Source of the DNA: Comamonadaceae bacterium
GTDB taxonomy: Bacteria; Pseudomonadota; Gammaproteobacteria; Burkholderiales; Burkholderiaceae_C
Assembly (NCBI GenBank): GCA_947455145.1
Contig: CANGME010000001.1
Location: forward strand, 248,001 to 312,000
Direction: 5' to 3'
Length of the DNA stretch: 64,000 nucleotides
Positions 28,262 to 36,701 of this stretch are shown here, piece after piece (the stretch's first letter is position 1; each line of letters begins with the position of its first letter). The notes under the pieces were generated by a model, which ran no database searches, was not told where the DNA came from, and saw only the letters and a list, made by a program, of their open reading frames with translations. A program made the position numbers and the translations under genes.

Positions 28262-29410
28262 ATGACAAGCTCTACCTCAACTCAATTAAGCGCGCAGGCC
28301 CGACAGCATTTCAATCATGCACACCAGCTTGCCGCTCATGCGTCGCTAATCGCGTCCCCCAACCCCGCCGTCGGCTGCGTCATCACCACCCCCGATGGCA
28401 AACTGCTTGGCGAGGGCCACACCCAGCGCACGGGTGGCCCGCACGCCGAGGTCATGGCGCTGCGCGATGCTGCAGCGCGGGGGCATAGCGTGAAAGGGGC
28501 CACCGCCTACGTCACTCTAGAGCCCTGCTCTCACCATGGCCGCACGCCTCCGTGCTGTGATGCGTTGATTGACGCAGGCTTGGCCCATGTGGTGGTGGCG
28601 CTGCAAGACCCGAACCCGCTGGTGGCAGGGCGCGGCATTGCAAGGCTAAGGGCGACGGGCATTACCGTCACCGTAATTCCTGCAGACGACCCGGACGCCT
28701 TGGCCGTACGCGAACTCAACATCGGCTTTTTCAGCCGCATGATCCGAAAAATGCCCTGGGTGCGTATGAAGATCGCAGCTTCCTTGGACGGCCATACCGC
28801 ACTTCCCAACGGGGAAAGCCAGTGGATCACATCCGAGCCCGCGCGCGTGGATGGCCATGCTTGGCGTGCCCGCGCCAGCGCCGTGCTGACCGGCATTGGC
28901 ACCGTGCTGCAAGACGACCCGCTGCTGGACGTGCGCCATGTGGCGACGCAGCGCCAGCCACATCTGGTGATTGTCGATAGCCAGTTGGAGACACCACTGA
29001 ATGCACGGCTTTTCGGCGTGCAAGGTCGCCTTGTTTTTATTTATGCCGCCGCCCCCAACGCGACGAAAAAATCAGCGCTAGAAGCTCTAGGTGTCACCGT
29101 CATCCACCTGCCTGACGCCAACGGCAAGGTCGATCTGGCTTTAATGATGCAAGACTTGGCGCAGCGCGAAATCAACGAGCTGCATGTCGAGGCGGGCTTC
29201 AAGCTCAACGGCTCGCTGCTGCGGGCGGGCTTGGTGGATGAGCTGGTGCTGTACCTAGCCCCCAAGCTGCTGGGCTCAGGCCTGGGGCTCGCAAATATCG
29301 GGCCGTTCACCGAACTCTCGCAAGCCCAGCCTTTGACCTTCAAATCGGTAGAGATGCTGGGGCCAGACCTGCGCATCGTGGCGCGAATTCCGGGGCGCGA
29401 CACGTTTTAA
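28262..29410 (+). CDS. ribD: Riboflavin biosynthesis deaminase/reductase RibD
   Basis: Bifunctional enzyme for the second and third steps of riboflavin synthesis. The N-terminal deaminase has the zinc motif GGPHAEVMAL and PCSHHGRTPPCCDALI. The C-terminal reductase (about 150-382) has MKIAASLDGHTALPNGESQWIT and VEAGFKLNGSLL. 382 residues, full length. It starts the rib operon. Confidence 0.96.
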   Translation: MTSSTSTQLSAQARQHFNHAHQLAAHASLIASPNPAVGCVITTPDGKLLGEGHTQRTGGPHAEVMALRDAAARGHSVKGATAYVTLEPCSHHGRTPPCCDALIDAGLAHVVVALQDPNPLVAGRGIARLRATGITVTVIPADDPDALAVRELNIGFFSRMIRKMPWVRMKIAASLDGHTALPNGESQWITSEPARVDGHAWRARASAVLTGIGTVLQDDPLLDVRHVATQRQPHLVIVDSQLETPLNARLFGVQGRLVFIYAAAPNATKKSALEALGVTVIHLPDANGKVDLALMMQDLAQREINELHVEAGFKLNGSLLRAGLVDELVLYLAPKLLGSGLGLANIGPFTELSQAQPLTFKSVEMLGPDLRIVARIPGRDTF

Positions 29411-29435
29411 CGGTTTTCCCTGCGAAAATACCCGC

Positions 29436-30074
29436 ATGTTCACCGGAATCATCACCGGCGTGGGGCGCATCGTCGCCAGCCACGACCTGGGTAGCTCATC
29501 TCATCACGGCAAGCGCCTCACCATCGCCTGCCCGCCTTCCTACATCGACGACGTGGGTCTGGGCGACAGCATTGCGCTCAACGGCGCGTGCATGACCGTC
29601 ACCACGCTCGCCCCCGCGCAGCAGCAGTTCACCATCGACATCTCGGCCGAGTCGCTCGACAAAACCACGGGGTTGGCCGAGGGCTGCCAAGTCAATCTCG
29701 AAAAAGCCCTGCGCGCGCATGACCGCCTGGGCGGCCACATCGTCTCCGGCCATGTGGACGGCATCGGGCAGGTCAGCCACTTTGCCCCGGTGGGTGAAAG
29801 CTGGGAACTGCGCGTGCAGGTGCCCGCCGAGCTGGCCCGCTACCTGGCCTACAAGGGCTCTATCACCGTCAACGGCGTGAGCTTGACCGTTAACCGCGTG
29901 GCCGACAACGTCAGTGGTTGCGAAATCAGCATTAACCTGATCCCCCACACCGTGCAAACCACGGCGCTGGGCGAACTGCACGCGGGTGCTGGTGTGAACC
30001 TTGAAATTGACACCGTCGCGCGGTATGTGGAGCGCATGCTTTCTACGGCTCAAATCGGCTTGGCAGCGAATTGA
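29436..30074 (+). CDS. ribE: Riboflavin synthase alpha subunit
   Basis: Dismutates two 6,7-dimethyl-8-ribityllumazine to riboflavin. Two lumazine-binding repeats are clear: MFTGIITGVGRI (start) and HIVSGHVDGIGQVSHF (about 97 on), with LTVNRVADNVSGCEISINLIPHT at the end of the second. 212 residues. It lies 25 bases after ribD. The gene is called ribC in some species. Confidence 0.95.
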   Translation: MFTGIITGVGRIVASHDLGSSSHHGKRLTIACPPSYIDDVGLGDSIALNGACMTVTTLAPAQQQFTIDISAESLDKTTGLAEGCQVNLEKALRAHDRLGGHIVSGHVDGIGQVSHFAPVGESWELRVQVPAELARYLAYKGSITVNGVSLTVNRVADNVSGCEISINLIPHTVQTTALGELHAGAGVNLEIDTVARYVERMLSTAQIGLAAN

Positions 30075-30100
30075 GAGTTTGAGCACTTTGTCCAAGCTTA

Positions 30101-30115
30101 TGGCATAGTATGCCA
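30101..30115. promoter_or_regulatory. Perfect 15-base palindrome, probable ParD operator
   Basis: TGGCATA-G-TATGCCA lies 28 bases before the parD start. Ribbon-helix-helix antitoxins such as ParD usually bind such dyads to repress their own operon. A separate promoter here would let parDE be regulated apart from ribDE. Confidence 0.55.
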
Positions 30116-30143
30116 ATACGTAAGACTCAAAGGAGCACACCCC

Positions 30144-30422
30144 ATGCCCACCCGCAACGTCGTCCTCACCCCTCATCAGACCCATTTTGTGGAGAAACTC
30201 GTCAACACCGGGCGTTACCAGAACGCGAGCGAGGTTTTGCGTGAAGGCTTGCGGCTGGTCGAGCGGCGCGAGTCAGAAGACGAGATGCGCCTGACTGCGC
30301 TGAGAGAGGCGGCCCGAATCGGCATGGCCGACATCGACGCGGGCGCTGTACAAAGTTTTGACACCGCAACCGCGCTTGGTGAACACCTGGCAAGGCTTGA
30401 CACAGAAATCATGGGGGCGTAG
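30144..30422 (+). CDS. parD: ParD-type antitoxin (ribbon-helix-helix)
   Basis: 92-residue type II antitoxin: N-terminal strand RNVVLTPHQTHFVEKLV, then GRYQNASEVLREGLRLVERRE, the ParD/CC2985 signature, then an acidic C-terminal helix for toxin binding. AAAGGAG lies upstream. Its TAG overlaps the GTG of the toxin gene by one base. Confidence 0.9.
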   Translation: MPTRNVVLTPHQTHFVEKLVNTGRYQNASEVLREGLRLVERRESEDEMRLTALREAARIGMADIDAGAVQSFDTATALGEHLARLDTEIMGA

Positions 30423-30793
30423 TGGCGACTGGGCCGGGCGCCGAACGCTGGACGGTTCGCCTATCGGCGGCTGCAGAGACGGATTACCGTCAAATATTGC
30501 GCTGGACACTCAAAAATTTTGGAGCAAAACAAGCCAAGGACTATGCCACCATCCTCACCACCGCATTGCAAGCGCTGTGTGCTGGCCCCACCACCATCGG
30601 CGTCAAAGCGCGAGAAGAAATTGGTGCCCATATCTGGACGCTGCACGTGGCAAGGCAAGGGCAAAAAGGTCGTCACTTCATTATGTTTCGGGTCATCCGG
30701 CTTCAAGGGCACCAGGTGATTGACGTTCTACGGCTACTGCATGACAGCATGGATCTGGCGCGTCACCTGCCGCCGACTGATCTGGGACAATAG
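30422..30793 (+). CDS. parE: ParE-type toxin (RelE/ParE superfamily)
   Basis: 123-residue toxin, GTG start coupled to parD (TAGTG). The fold is recognisable: [53 protein letters not shown], then [18 protein letters not shown] near the end. ParE toxins poison DNA gyrase. The reading frame is intact. It ends 26 bases before ribBA, so the pair sits inside the riboflavin operon. Confidence 0.9.
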   Translation: MATGPGAERWTVRLSAAAETDYRQILRWTLKNFGAKQAKDYATILTTALQALCAGPTTIGVKAREEIGAHIWTLHVARQGQKGRHFIMFRVIRLQGHQVIDVLRLLHDSMDLARHLPPTDLGQ

Positions 30794-30819
30794 GCCGCAA
30801 CGAAAATCGACTTTTATTT

Positions 30820-31962
30820 ATGACCACCCTCGCGCCCCATCCCCCTTTCTCCCCCGTCCCCATCTCCCCTGTCGAAGACATCGTGGCCGACATGCGCGCT
30901 GGGCGCATGGTGATTTTGGTGGACGAAGAAGACCGAGAGAATGAGGGCGACCTGGTGCTGGCGGCAGACCACGTCACGGCAGACGCTATCAACTTCATGG
31001 CTCGCTTTGGCCGTGGCCTGATCTGCCTCACGCTAACGCGTGAGCGTTGCGAGCGCCTGCAACTGCCGCCCATGGTGGCACGCAACGCCGACAAAAAAGG
31101 CACTGCCTTTACCGCCTCCATCGAAGCGGCGGAGGGTGTCACCACCGGCATCTCTGCCGCCGACCGCGCCCGTACCGTACAGGCCGCTGTGGCCAGCAAC
31201 GCCCGACACAGTGATTTGGTGCAGCCTGGCCACATTTTTCCGCTGCAAGCCGTGGATGGTGGCGTGCTGATGCGCGCGGGCCATACCGAAGCCGGTTGCG
31301 ACTTGGCCGCTATGGCGGGGTGTGACCCGTCGTCCGTCATCTGCGAGATCATGAAAGACGACGGCACCATGGCGCGTCTGCCTGATCTGCAAGTCTTTGC
31401 CGCTGAGCACGGCCTGAAGATCGGCACCATTGCCGACCTGATCGAGCACCGCAGCCGCACCGAATCTCTGATTGAAAAACTCGGCACACGCACACTGAAC
31501 ACCGCCTTTGGCGAGTTCACCGCCCACGCCTTTCGTGACAAGCCCAGCCAAGCCCTGCACTTGGCGCTGGTTCGCGGTCAATGGCCCACAGATGAGGCCG
31601 TACTGGCCCGTGTGCACGAGCCCTTATCCGTGTTGGACGCACTAGAGGTCAAGCGCCCCATGCACTCCTGGAGCCTTGACGCCTGCTTGTCACGTATCGC
31701 CACCGAGGGTAAAGGCGTGGTGGTGCTGCTTAATTGCGGTGAGTCAGCCGCTCAACTGCTGGCCCAGTTTGAAGGCACAGCCCGTGCCAGCCATGGCCCT
31801 GAGCGTGGCCGCATGGACTTGCGCACCTACGGCGTGGGCGCGCAAATTTTGCGTGAGTGCGGCGTACATAAAATGAAACTCATGGGCACGCCGCGCCGCA
31901 TGCCCAGCATGACGGGCTATGGCCTTGAGATCACCGGCTACGTCTCCGTCTCCAACACTTAA
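30820..31962 (+). CDS. ribBA: 3,4-dihydroxy-2-butanone-4-phosphate synthase with degenerate GTP cyclohydrolase II domain
   Basis: The N-terminal RibB domain (about 15-215) makes the four-carbon precursor of riboflavin from ribulose 5-phosphate and has [13 protein letters not shown], the family active-site loop, and [12 protein letters not shown]. The C-terminal half is GTP cyclohydrolase II-like in outline ([28 protein letters not shown]). The zinc-binding ECLTGD..RCDCG region is replaced by [19 protein letters not shown], with none of the three cysteines. It is therefore probably a RibBX-type protein active only as RibB. Another ribA would be needed elsewhere. Confidence 0.92.
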   Translation: MTTLAPHPPFSPVPISPVEDIVADMRAGRMVILVDEEDRENEGDLVLAADHVTADAINFMARFGRGLICLTLTRERCERLQLPPMVARNADKKGTAFTASIEAAEGVTTGISAADRARTVQAAVASNARHSDLVQPGHIFPLQAVDGGVLMRAGHTEAGCDLAAMAGCDPSSVICEIMKDDGTMARLPDLQVFAAEHGLKIGTIADLIEHRSRTESLIEKLGTRTLNTAFGEFTAHAFRDKPSQALHLALVRGQWPTDEAVLARVHEPLSVLDALEVKRPMHSWSLDACLSRIATEGKGVVVLLNCGESAAQLLAQFEGTARASHGPERGRMDLRTYGVGAQILRECGVHKMKLMGTPRRMPSMTGYGLEITGYVSVSNT

Positions 31963-31980
31963 CAGCGAAAGAATCACATC

Positions 31981-32454
31981 ATGTTTGGTGCCAACAAAGG
32001 AACCCTGGCTGCAGCAGACCACCGACTCGACGGCAAGCCGCTGTTCATCGGCATTGTGCAGGCCCGATTCAACGAGGCCATCACCAACGCCCTGGCCACG
32101 GCCTGCAAGGCTGAGCTGGCCACGCTAGGCGTGTTGGACAAACACATAGACCACGTTTTTGTGCCTGGCGCGCTGGAAGTGCCCGTGGCCCTACAAGCCA
32201 TGGCCGAGAAAAACCGCTACGACGCGCTGATCGCCCTGGGCTGCATCATTCGCGGCGAGACCTACCATTTCGAACTGGTGGCCAACGAATCAAGCGCCGG
32301 CGTCACCCGAATCGCACTGGATTACCAAGTGCCTGTGGCCAACGCCATCCTCACCACCGAGAACCTGGCGCAAGCCATTGCCCGCCAAACTGACAAGGGC
32401 GCTGACGCCGCCCGCGTTGCTGTGGAAATGGCCAACCTGATGAATGAAATTTAA
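31981..32454 (+). CDS. ribH: 6,7-dimethyl-8-ribityllumazine synthase
   Basis: Penultimate step of riboflavin synthesis; forms large icosahedral or decameric shells. 157 residues with [29 protein letters not shown] and [19 protein letters not shown], all conserved. The stop overlaps the nusB start (TTTAATGA). Confidence 0.96.
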   Translation: MFGANKGTLAAADHRLDGKPLFIGIVQARFNEAITNALATACKAELATLGVLDKHIDHVFVPGALEVPVALQAMAEKNRYDALIALGCIIRGETYHFELVANESSAGVTRIALDYQVPVANAILTTENLAQAIARQTDKGADAARVAVEMANLMNEI

Positions 32455-33002
32455 TGACCGATACAGCGCCTAAAACCACCCCTAAATCCACAACGCGCCC
32501 GCCGCGCCAAACCCGTGCTGGCGTCACCAGCACAGGCGCACGCAAGGCCGCAAGCAAATCAGGCCGAAGCCGCGCACGCTCTTTTGCCGTGCAAGCGCTG
32601 TACCAGCATTTGGTGGGCGGCAACGAAGCCGAGGCGATTGACGCCTTCACCCGAGACCTGTCGGGCTTTGACAAATCCGACACCGCCCACTTCGACGCCT
32701 TGCTGCACGGCTGCATTGAACAAGCCGAGGCGCTGGACGCGCTGATCTTGCCGCTGATGGACCGCAAGATGGCCGAGATTTCGCCCATCGAGCGCAGCGT
32801 GATGTGGATCGGCGCTTACGAGATGAGCCACTGCCTGGACGTGCCTTGGCGCGTTGTACTCAATGAGTGCATCGAACTGGCCAAGGAGTTTGGCGGGACG
32901 GACGGCCACAAGTACGTCAATGGCGTACTCAATGGCCTGGCCCCCAAGCTGCGTGCGTTGGAAGTGGCCGCAGACCAGGCCAAAGGACTAACCCGCCCAT
33001 GA
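32454..33002 (+). CDS. nusB: Transcription antitermination factor NusB
   Basis: Binds boxA RNA with S10/NusE in rRNA antitermination. After a basic, Thr/Arg-rich N-terminal extension of about 40 residues, the NusB fold starts at [19 protein letters not shown]. It ends with [33 protein letters not shown]. The ribH-nusB pairing is widely conserved. The stop overlaps the next start (ATGA). Confidence 0.96.
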   Translation: MTDTAPKTTPKSTTRPPRQTRAGVTSTGARKAASKSGRSRARSFAVQALYQHLVGGNEAEAIDAFTRDLSGFDKSDTAHFDALLHGCIEQAEALDALILPLMDRKMAEISPIERSVMWIGAYEMSHCLDVPWRVVLNECIELAKEFGGTDGHKYVNGVLNGLAPKLRALEVAADQAKGLTRP

Positions 33003-34183
33003 GGATTTCGGCCCGGGCGCAAGGCATTGAGCCCTTCTACGTGATGGAGGTCGCCAAGGCCGCCGCCGCCCTGGCACAACAAGTGGCGCACAGCGATGCG
33101 CCCATGGTCTTCCTCAACATTGGCGAGCCCGACTTTACCGCCCCGCCGCTGGTGCAAGAAGCTGCGCAAAAAGCCGTGCGCGACGGCCGCAGCCAATACA
33201 CCGCCGCCACCGGCCTGCCCCCACTGCGCGAACGCATCAGCGACTGGTACTTGAGTCGCTTTGGCTTGCACGTACCCGCCAGCCGCATCGTGGTGACTGC
33301 GGGGGCTTCTGCCGCGCTCCACCTCGCGTGCATGGCCCTGATTGACCGAGGCGATGAGGTGCTGATGCCCGACCCCAGCTACCCTTGCAACCGACACTTT
33401 GTGACCGCAGCGGACGGCACGCCAGTGCTCATTCCCACCACGGCAGCCCAGCGCTTTCAGCTCAGCGCCGATCAGGTGCAGGAGGCGTGGAACGACAAAA
33501 CTCGTGGCGTTTTGCTCGCGTCTCCTTCCAACCCCACCGGCACGTCCATTGACCCAACCGAGTTGCGCCGCATCCACCAAGTGGTCAGTGCGCGAGGTGG
33601 TGTCACGCTGGTCGATGAGATTTACCTGGGCCTGAGTTACGACGAGCGCTACGGCCAATCGGCGCTGACGCTGGATGAGAACCTCATCAGCATCAACAGT
33701 TTTTCCAAGTACTTCAGCATGACGGGTTGGCGTCTGGGCTGGCTGGTGCTGCCGCCTGCGCTCGTGCCCGTGGTGGAGCGGCTGGCACAAAACCTGTTCA
33801 TTAGCCCCAGCACGATTGCGCAGTACGCGGCACTGGCGTGTTTTGAGACCGACAGCTTGGCTGAATACGAACGACGCCGCGCCGAGTTCAAAGCGCGGCG
33901 TGACTACTTCATCCCCGCCTTGAACGCCCTGGGTTTGACTGTGCCCGTCATGCCCGACGGCGCTTTTTACGCCTGGGCTGATTGCTCGGCAGCCTGCGCC
34001 AAGTTAGGTATTAAAAACAGTTGGGACTTCGCCTTTGAAGTGATGAACCGCGCCCACGTGGCCGTCACACCGGGTCGAGACTTTGGGCAGGCGCAGACGG
34101 CGAACTTCATCCGCTTCTCAACCGCCAGTTCGATGCCGCAGTTGCAATTGGCGGTGGAGCGACTGAAAGGCTTTCTCGCATGA
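32999..34183 (+). CDS. Pyridoxal phosphate-dependent aminotransferase (class I/II)
   Basis: 394-residue fold-type I aminotransferase. It contains [34 protein letters not shown] and the PLP-lysine segment [15 protein letters not shown]. An aspartate or alanine aminotransferase-like activity is likely, but the substrate cannot be fixed. The start is ATG 32999, overlapping nusB. The frame is open upstream inside nusB but is not coding there. It is coupled to ybgC by another ATGA overlap. Confidence 0.9.
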   Translation: MRISARAQGIEPFYVMEVAKAAAALAQQVAHSDAPMVFLNIGEPDFTAPPLVQEAAQKAVRDGRSQYTAATGLPPLRERISDWYLSRFGLHVPASRIVVTAGASAALHLACMALIDRGDEVLMPDPSYPCNRHFVTAADGTPVLIPTTAAQRFQLSADQVQEAWNDKTRGVLLASPSNPTGTSIDPTELRRIHQVVSARGGVTLVDEIYLGLSYDERYGQSALTLDENLISINSFSKYFSMTGWRLGWLVLPPALVPVVERLAQNLFISPSTIAQYAALACFETDSLAEYERRRAEFKARRDYFIPALNALGLTVPVMPDGAFYAWADCSAACAKLGIKNSWDFAFEVMNRAHVAVTPGRDFGQAQTANFIRFSTASSMPQLQLAVERLKGFLA

Positions 34184-34623
34184 ATGCCCTCCCCGTTTGC
34201 CCTGGGCCTGTCGAAGGCGAATTTCAGTGGCCCATCCGCGTCTATTGGGAAGACACCGACGCGGGCGGCATCGTCTTCTACGCCAACTACCTCAAGTACT
34301 TTGAGCGCGCCCGCACCGAGTGGCTGCGCGCCTTGGGCATTGGGCAGCAAGCCCTGCGGGACGCCACTGGGGGCATGTTTATAGTCACCGACACCCAACT
34401 TAAATACAATCTGCCCGCCCGATTAGACGATGAACTTTTGGTTACCGCTGATCTGATTGAATCGGGCCGTGCATCGCTGACAATTGGGCAGCGCGCAGTG
34501 AAGATCAATTCAAACTCAGGCATCACGCTTTTGTGCCAAGGCACGATCCGTATCGGCTGGGTGGATGCAACGACCATGAAACCTCAACGAATCCCGCAAG
34601 CTGTTTTGGAAGCCCTCAAATGA
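34180..34623 (+). CDS. ybgC: Acyl-CoA thioesterase YbgC of the Tol-Pal cluster
   Basis: Hot-dog thioesterase, 147 residues, that in E. coli acts on short- and medium-chain acyl-CoA and interacts with phospholipid synthesis enzymes. The active-site segment YWEDTDAGGIVFYANYLKYF holds the catalytic aspartate. The first 15 or so residues (PVCPGPVEGEF) are encoded by a sequence resembling a short dispersed repeat, so the N-terminus may be an extension. It overlaps tolQ by ATGA. Confidence 0.93.
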   Translation: MNALPVCPGPVEGEFQWPIRVYWEDTDAGGIVFYANYLKYFERARTEWLRALGIGQQALRDATGGMFIVTDTQLKYNLPARLDDELLVTADLIESGRASLTIGQRAVKINSNSGITLLCQGTIRIGWVDATTMKPQRIPQAVLEALK

Positions 34624-35312
34624 ATCAAGACCTGTCCATTCTTCACCTGGTGCTCAATGCCAGTCTGGTCGTGCAACTGGTGATGTTGCTGCTGGTGGCC
34701 ATCTCCATCACCAGTTGGGCCGCGATCTTTCGCAAACTGTTTTCGCTGGGCAAAGTCAAAGCCTTGAACGAAACCTTTGAGCGCAATTTTTGGTCGGGCA
34801 CCAGCCTCAATGATTTGTTTGCGGCCGCCTCCCAAAACGCACGCACTTGCGGCCCGATGGAGCGCATTTTTGCCAGCGGCATGCGCGAATACCAAAAGCT
34901 GCGAGAGCGCCGCATCACCGACCCCTCCACCCTGATGGACGGCGCCCGCCGCGCCATGCGCGCGAGCTTTCAGCGCGAGATGGACGTGATTGAAACCCAC
35001 CTCTCCTTCCTGGCCTCAGTCGGTTCGGTCTCGCCCTACGTGGGCCTGTTTGGCACGGTCTGGGGCATCATGCACGCCTTCACTGGCTTGGCCGCGCTGA
35101 CGCAAGTCACCCTGGCCAGCGTGGCCCCCGGCATTGCCGAGGCGCTGGTGGCCACGGCCATTGGCCTGTTTGCCGCCATCCCGGCCGTCGTGGCCTACAA
35201 CCGTTTTGCGCGCGACATTGACCGCGTCGCCATCCGGCTGGAGACCTTCATCGAAGAGTTCTCCAACATATTGCAGCGCAATATCGGCGCGCAATCGGCT
35301 TCGGGGCACTGA
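34620..35312 (+). CDS. tolQ: Tol-Pal system inner-membrane protein TolQ
   Basis: Motor subunit of the Tol complex, which uses proton-motive force for outer-membrane constriction. The start at ATG 34620 overlaps ybgC. 230 residues with three membrane segments, the first near residues 15-38. The conserved SVSPYVGLFGTVWGIM and ALVATAIGLFAAIPAVVAYN segments are clear. Confidence 0.96.
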   Translation: MNQDLSILHLVLNASLVVQLVMLLLVAISITSWAAIFRKLFSLGKVKALNETFERNFWSGTSLNDLFAAASQNARTCGPMERIFASGMREYQKLRERRITDPSTLMDGARRAMRASFQREMDVIETHLSFLASVGSVSPYVGLFGTVWGIMHAFTGLAALTQVTLASVAPGIAEALVATAIGLFAAIPAVVAYNRFARDIDRVAIRLETFIEEFSNILQRNIGAQSASGH

Positions 35313-35315
35313 GCC

Positions 35316-35759
35316 ATGGCATCGCTTGTCAGCCGGGGCCGTGGGCGGCGCACCATCAATGAGATCAACATGGTGCCATTCATCGACGTGATGCTGGTGC
35401 TGCTCATCATTTTCATGGTGACCGCCCCGCTGATCGCGCCCAGCATGATCGAGCTGCCCAGCATCGGCAAAGCCGCCAAGCAGCCTGATCAAATCATCCA
35501 AATCATCATCGGTAAGAACGAGGCCTTGGAGCTGAAGGTGAAGGAAAAGTCCACCGCCGTCAACCTCAAGAGTTTGGTGGAGTCGGTCAAAGCGGCGCAG
35601 CAGATCAAAGATCCCAAAGTTGGCAAAGAGCCCGTGAATTCAGCGGTGGTCATCAGCGCCGACAAGAGCGTCAAGTACGAAGCCGTCGTCAAGGTGATGG
35701 ACACCTTGCAGCGTGCCGGCATTGCGCGCGTGGGCCTGTCGGTTCAAATGGTGAACTGA
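35316..35759 (+). CDS. tolR: Tol-Pal system protein TolR
   Basis: Partner of TolQ in the proton channel. It has one membrane helix with the essential aspartate in VPFIDVMLVLLIIFMVTAPL (near residue 25) and a periplasmic domain of the ExbD type. 147 residues. It starts three bases after tolQ. Confidence 0.96.
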   Translation: MASLVSRGRGRRTINEINMVPFIDVMLVLLIIFMVTAPLIAPSMIELPSIGKAAKQPDQIIQIIIGKNEALELKVKEKSTAVNLKSLVESVKAAQQIKDPKVGKEPVNSAVVISADKSVKYEAVVKVMDTLQRAGIARVGLSVQMVN

Positions 35760-35794
35760 GCCGTAGCGCCACGCTCATTCGCACTTCATTAGCC

Positions 35795-36625
35795 ATGCAC
35801 GCCGCCACCGACCGCCTAGCCTTTGCCCCGCCCGCCACGCCGGGTTTGCTCCGCTCGGTCGCCCTGGCGGTGCTGGCCCACACACTCTTGGTCGCAGCCC
35901 TAACCTGGGGAGTGCGCTGGAAGCACGATGACCGCATCGTGGCGGTAGAGGCCGAACTCTGGGCCTCTGTGCCCGTGCAAGCCGCCCCGCCCTTGGTAGA
36001 AGAGCCACCCCCACCCCCCGCACCACCTGTGCCCGAGCCTGCAAAGGCAGAGCCCATCGTCTCCAACGCCGACATCGCTCTGGCGCGCGCGAAAGAGCGC
36101 AAGGACAAAGAGAAGTTGCTCAAGGAAAAACTGGACAAAGAAAAGCGCGAAAAAGAGAAGCTAGCGGTAGAGAAAAAAGCCGCCGAAGAGAAGAAACAAA
36201 AAGAACTCGCCGCTCAAAAGGCCGAACAACTCAAAGCGCAGCAAGAAACCAAACTGGCAGAAAAGCGCCGCCAAGAAAACATCCAGCGCATGACTGGCTT
36301 GGCCGGGGCCAGCGGTGGGCCGTCCGCCACCGGTACCGCATTGAAATCTGCCGATCCATCGGCTGGCTACCAGGGGCGGATCAGCGCGCGAATCAAACCC
36401 AATATCGTTTTCACAGAAGACATCAGTGACAACCCGAGGGTGGAAGTGACAGTTCGCACTTCACCCGACGGCTCCATCGTTGGTAGTTCAATCAGAAAAT
36501 CCAGTGGTAACAAGGCTTGGGACGAAGCCGTGCTCAAAGCCATCGACAAGACCGAAGTGCTGCCGCGTGACGTGAACGGGCAAGTCCCCTCCTCTCTGGT
36601 GATTGGGTTCAGACCTCGGGATTGA
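35795..36625 (+). CDS. tolA: Tol-Pal system linker protein TolA
   Basis: Inner-membrane anchored rod that reaches Pal and TolB. An N-terminal membrane helix (SVALAVLAHTLLVAALTWG) is followed by a proline-rich stretch (VEEPPPPPAPPVPEP). A Lys/Glu/Ala coiled coil spans about residues 90-165, and a TonB-like C-terminal domain starts at YQGRISARIKPNIVF. 276 residues. No tolB follows; tolB lies 18 kb away on the other strand. Confidence 0.93.
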   Translation: MHAATDRLAFAPPATPGLLRSVALAVLAHTLLVAALTWGVRWKHDDRIVAVEAELWASVPVQAAPPLVEEPPPPPAPPVPEPAKAEPIVSNADIALARAKERKDKEKLLKEKLDKEKREKEKLAVEKKAAEEKKQKELAAQKAEQLKAQQETKLAEKRRQENIQRMTGLAGASGGPSATGTALKSADPSAGYQGRISARIKPNIVFTEDISDNPRVEVTVRTSPDGSIVGSSIRKSSGNKAWDEAVLKAIDKTEVLPRDVNGQVPSSLVIGFRPRD

Positions 36626-36634
36626 TTTTCTTTC

Positions 36635-36661
36635 AGCTATTATTCCGATAGCTTCTCACGC
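36635..36661. repeat. Short palindromic repeat, second copy
   Basis: AGCTAT (36635-36640) and ATAGCT (36648-36653) flank seven bases and are followed by TCTCACGC. The layout is the same as the copy in tilS (2851-2876). It lies in the convergent gap between tolA and dnaE. Confidence 0.55.
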
Positions 36662-36663
36662 AT

Positions 36664-36701
36664 ATGTTTAAGCGACTTAAAGCCGTTTAATCCTTAAACA
36701 T
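36664..36701. terminator. Inverted repeat between convergent tolA and dnaE
   Basis: ATGTTTAAG (36664-36672) pairs exactly with CTTAAACAT (36693-36701) around 20 bases, abutting the dnaE stop. The stem is AT-rich, so it is a weak candidate for a two-way transcription end. Confidence 0.35.

Noticed and set aside
30794-30830. FMN riboswitch before ribBA
   Set aside because: The gap is only 26 bases and there is no RFN-like sequence there or before ribD.
32867-32998. Upstream start for the aminotransferase inside nusB
   Set aside because: Those residues are Arg/Trp/Gln-rich out-of-frame nusB; the family N-terminus begins at ATG 32999, which overlaps the nusB stop.
36673-36692. Small RNA gene in the tolA-dnaE gap
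   Set aside because: No promoter; the inverted repeat is better read as a weak convergent terminator or a neutral repeat.
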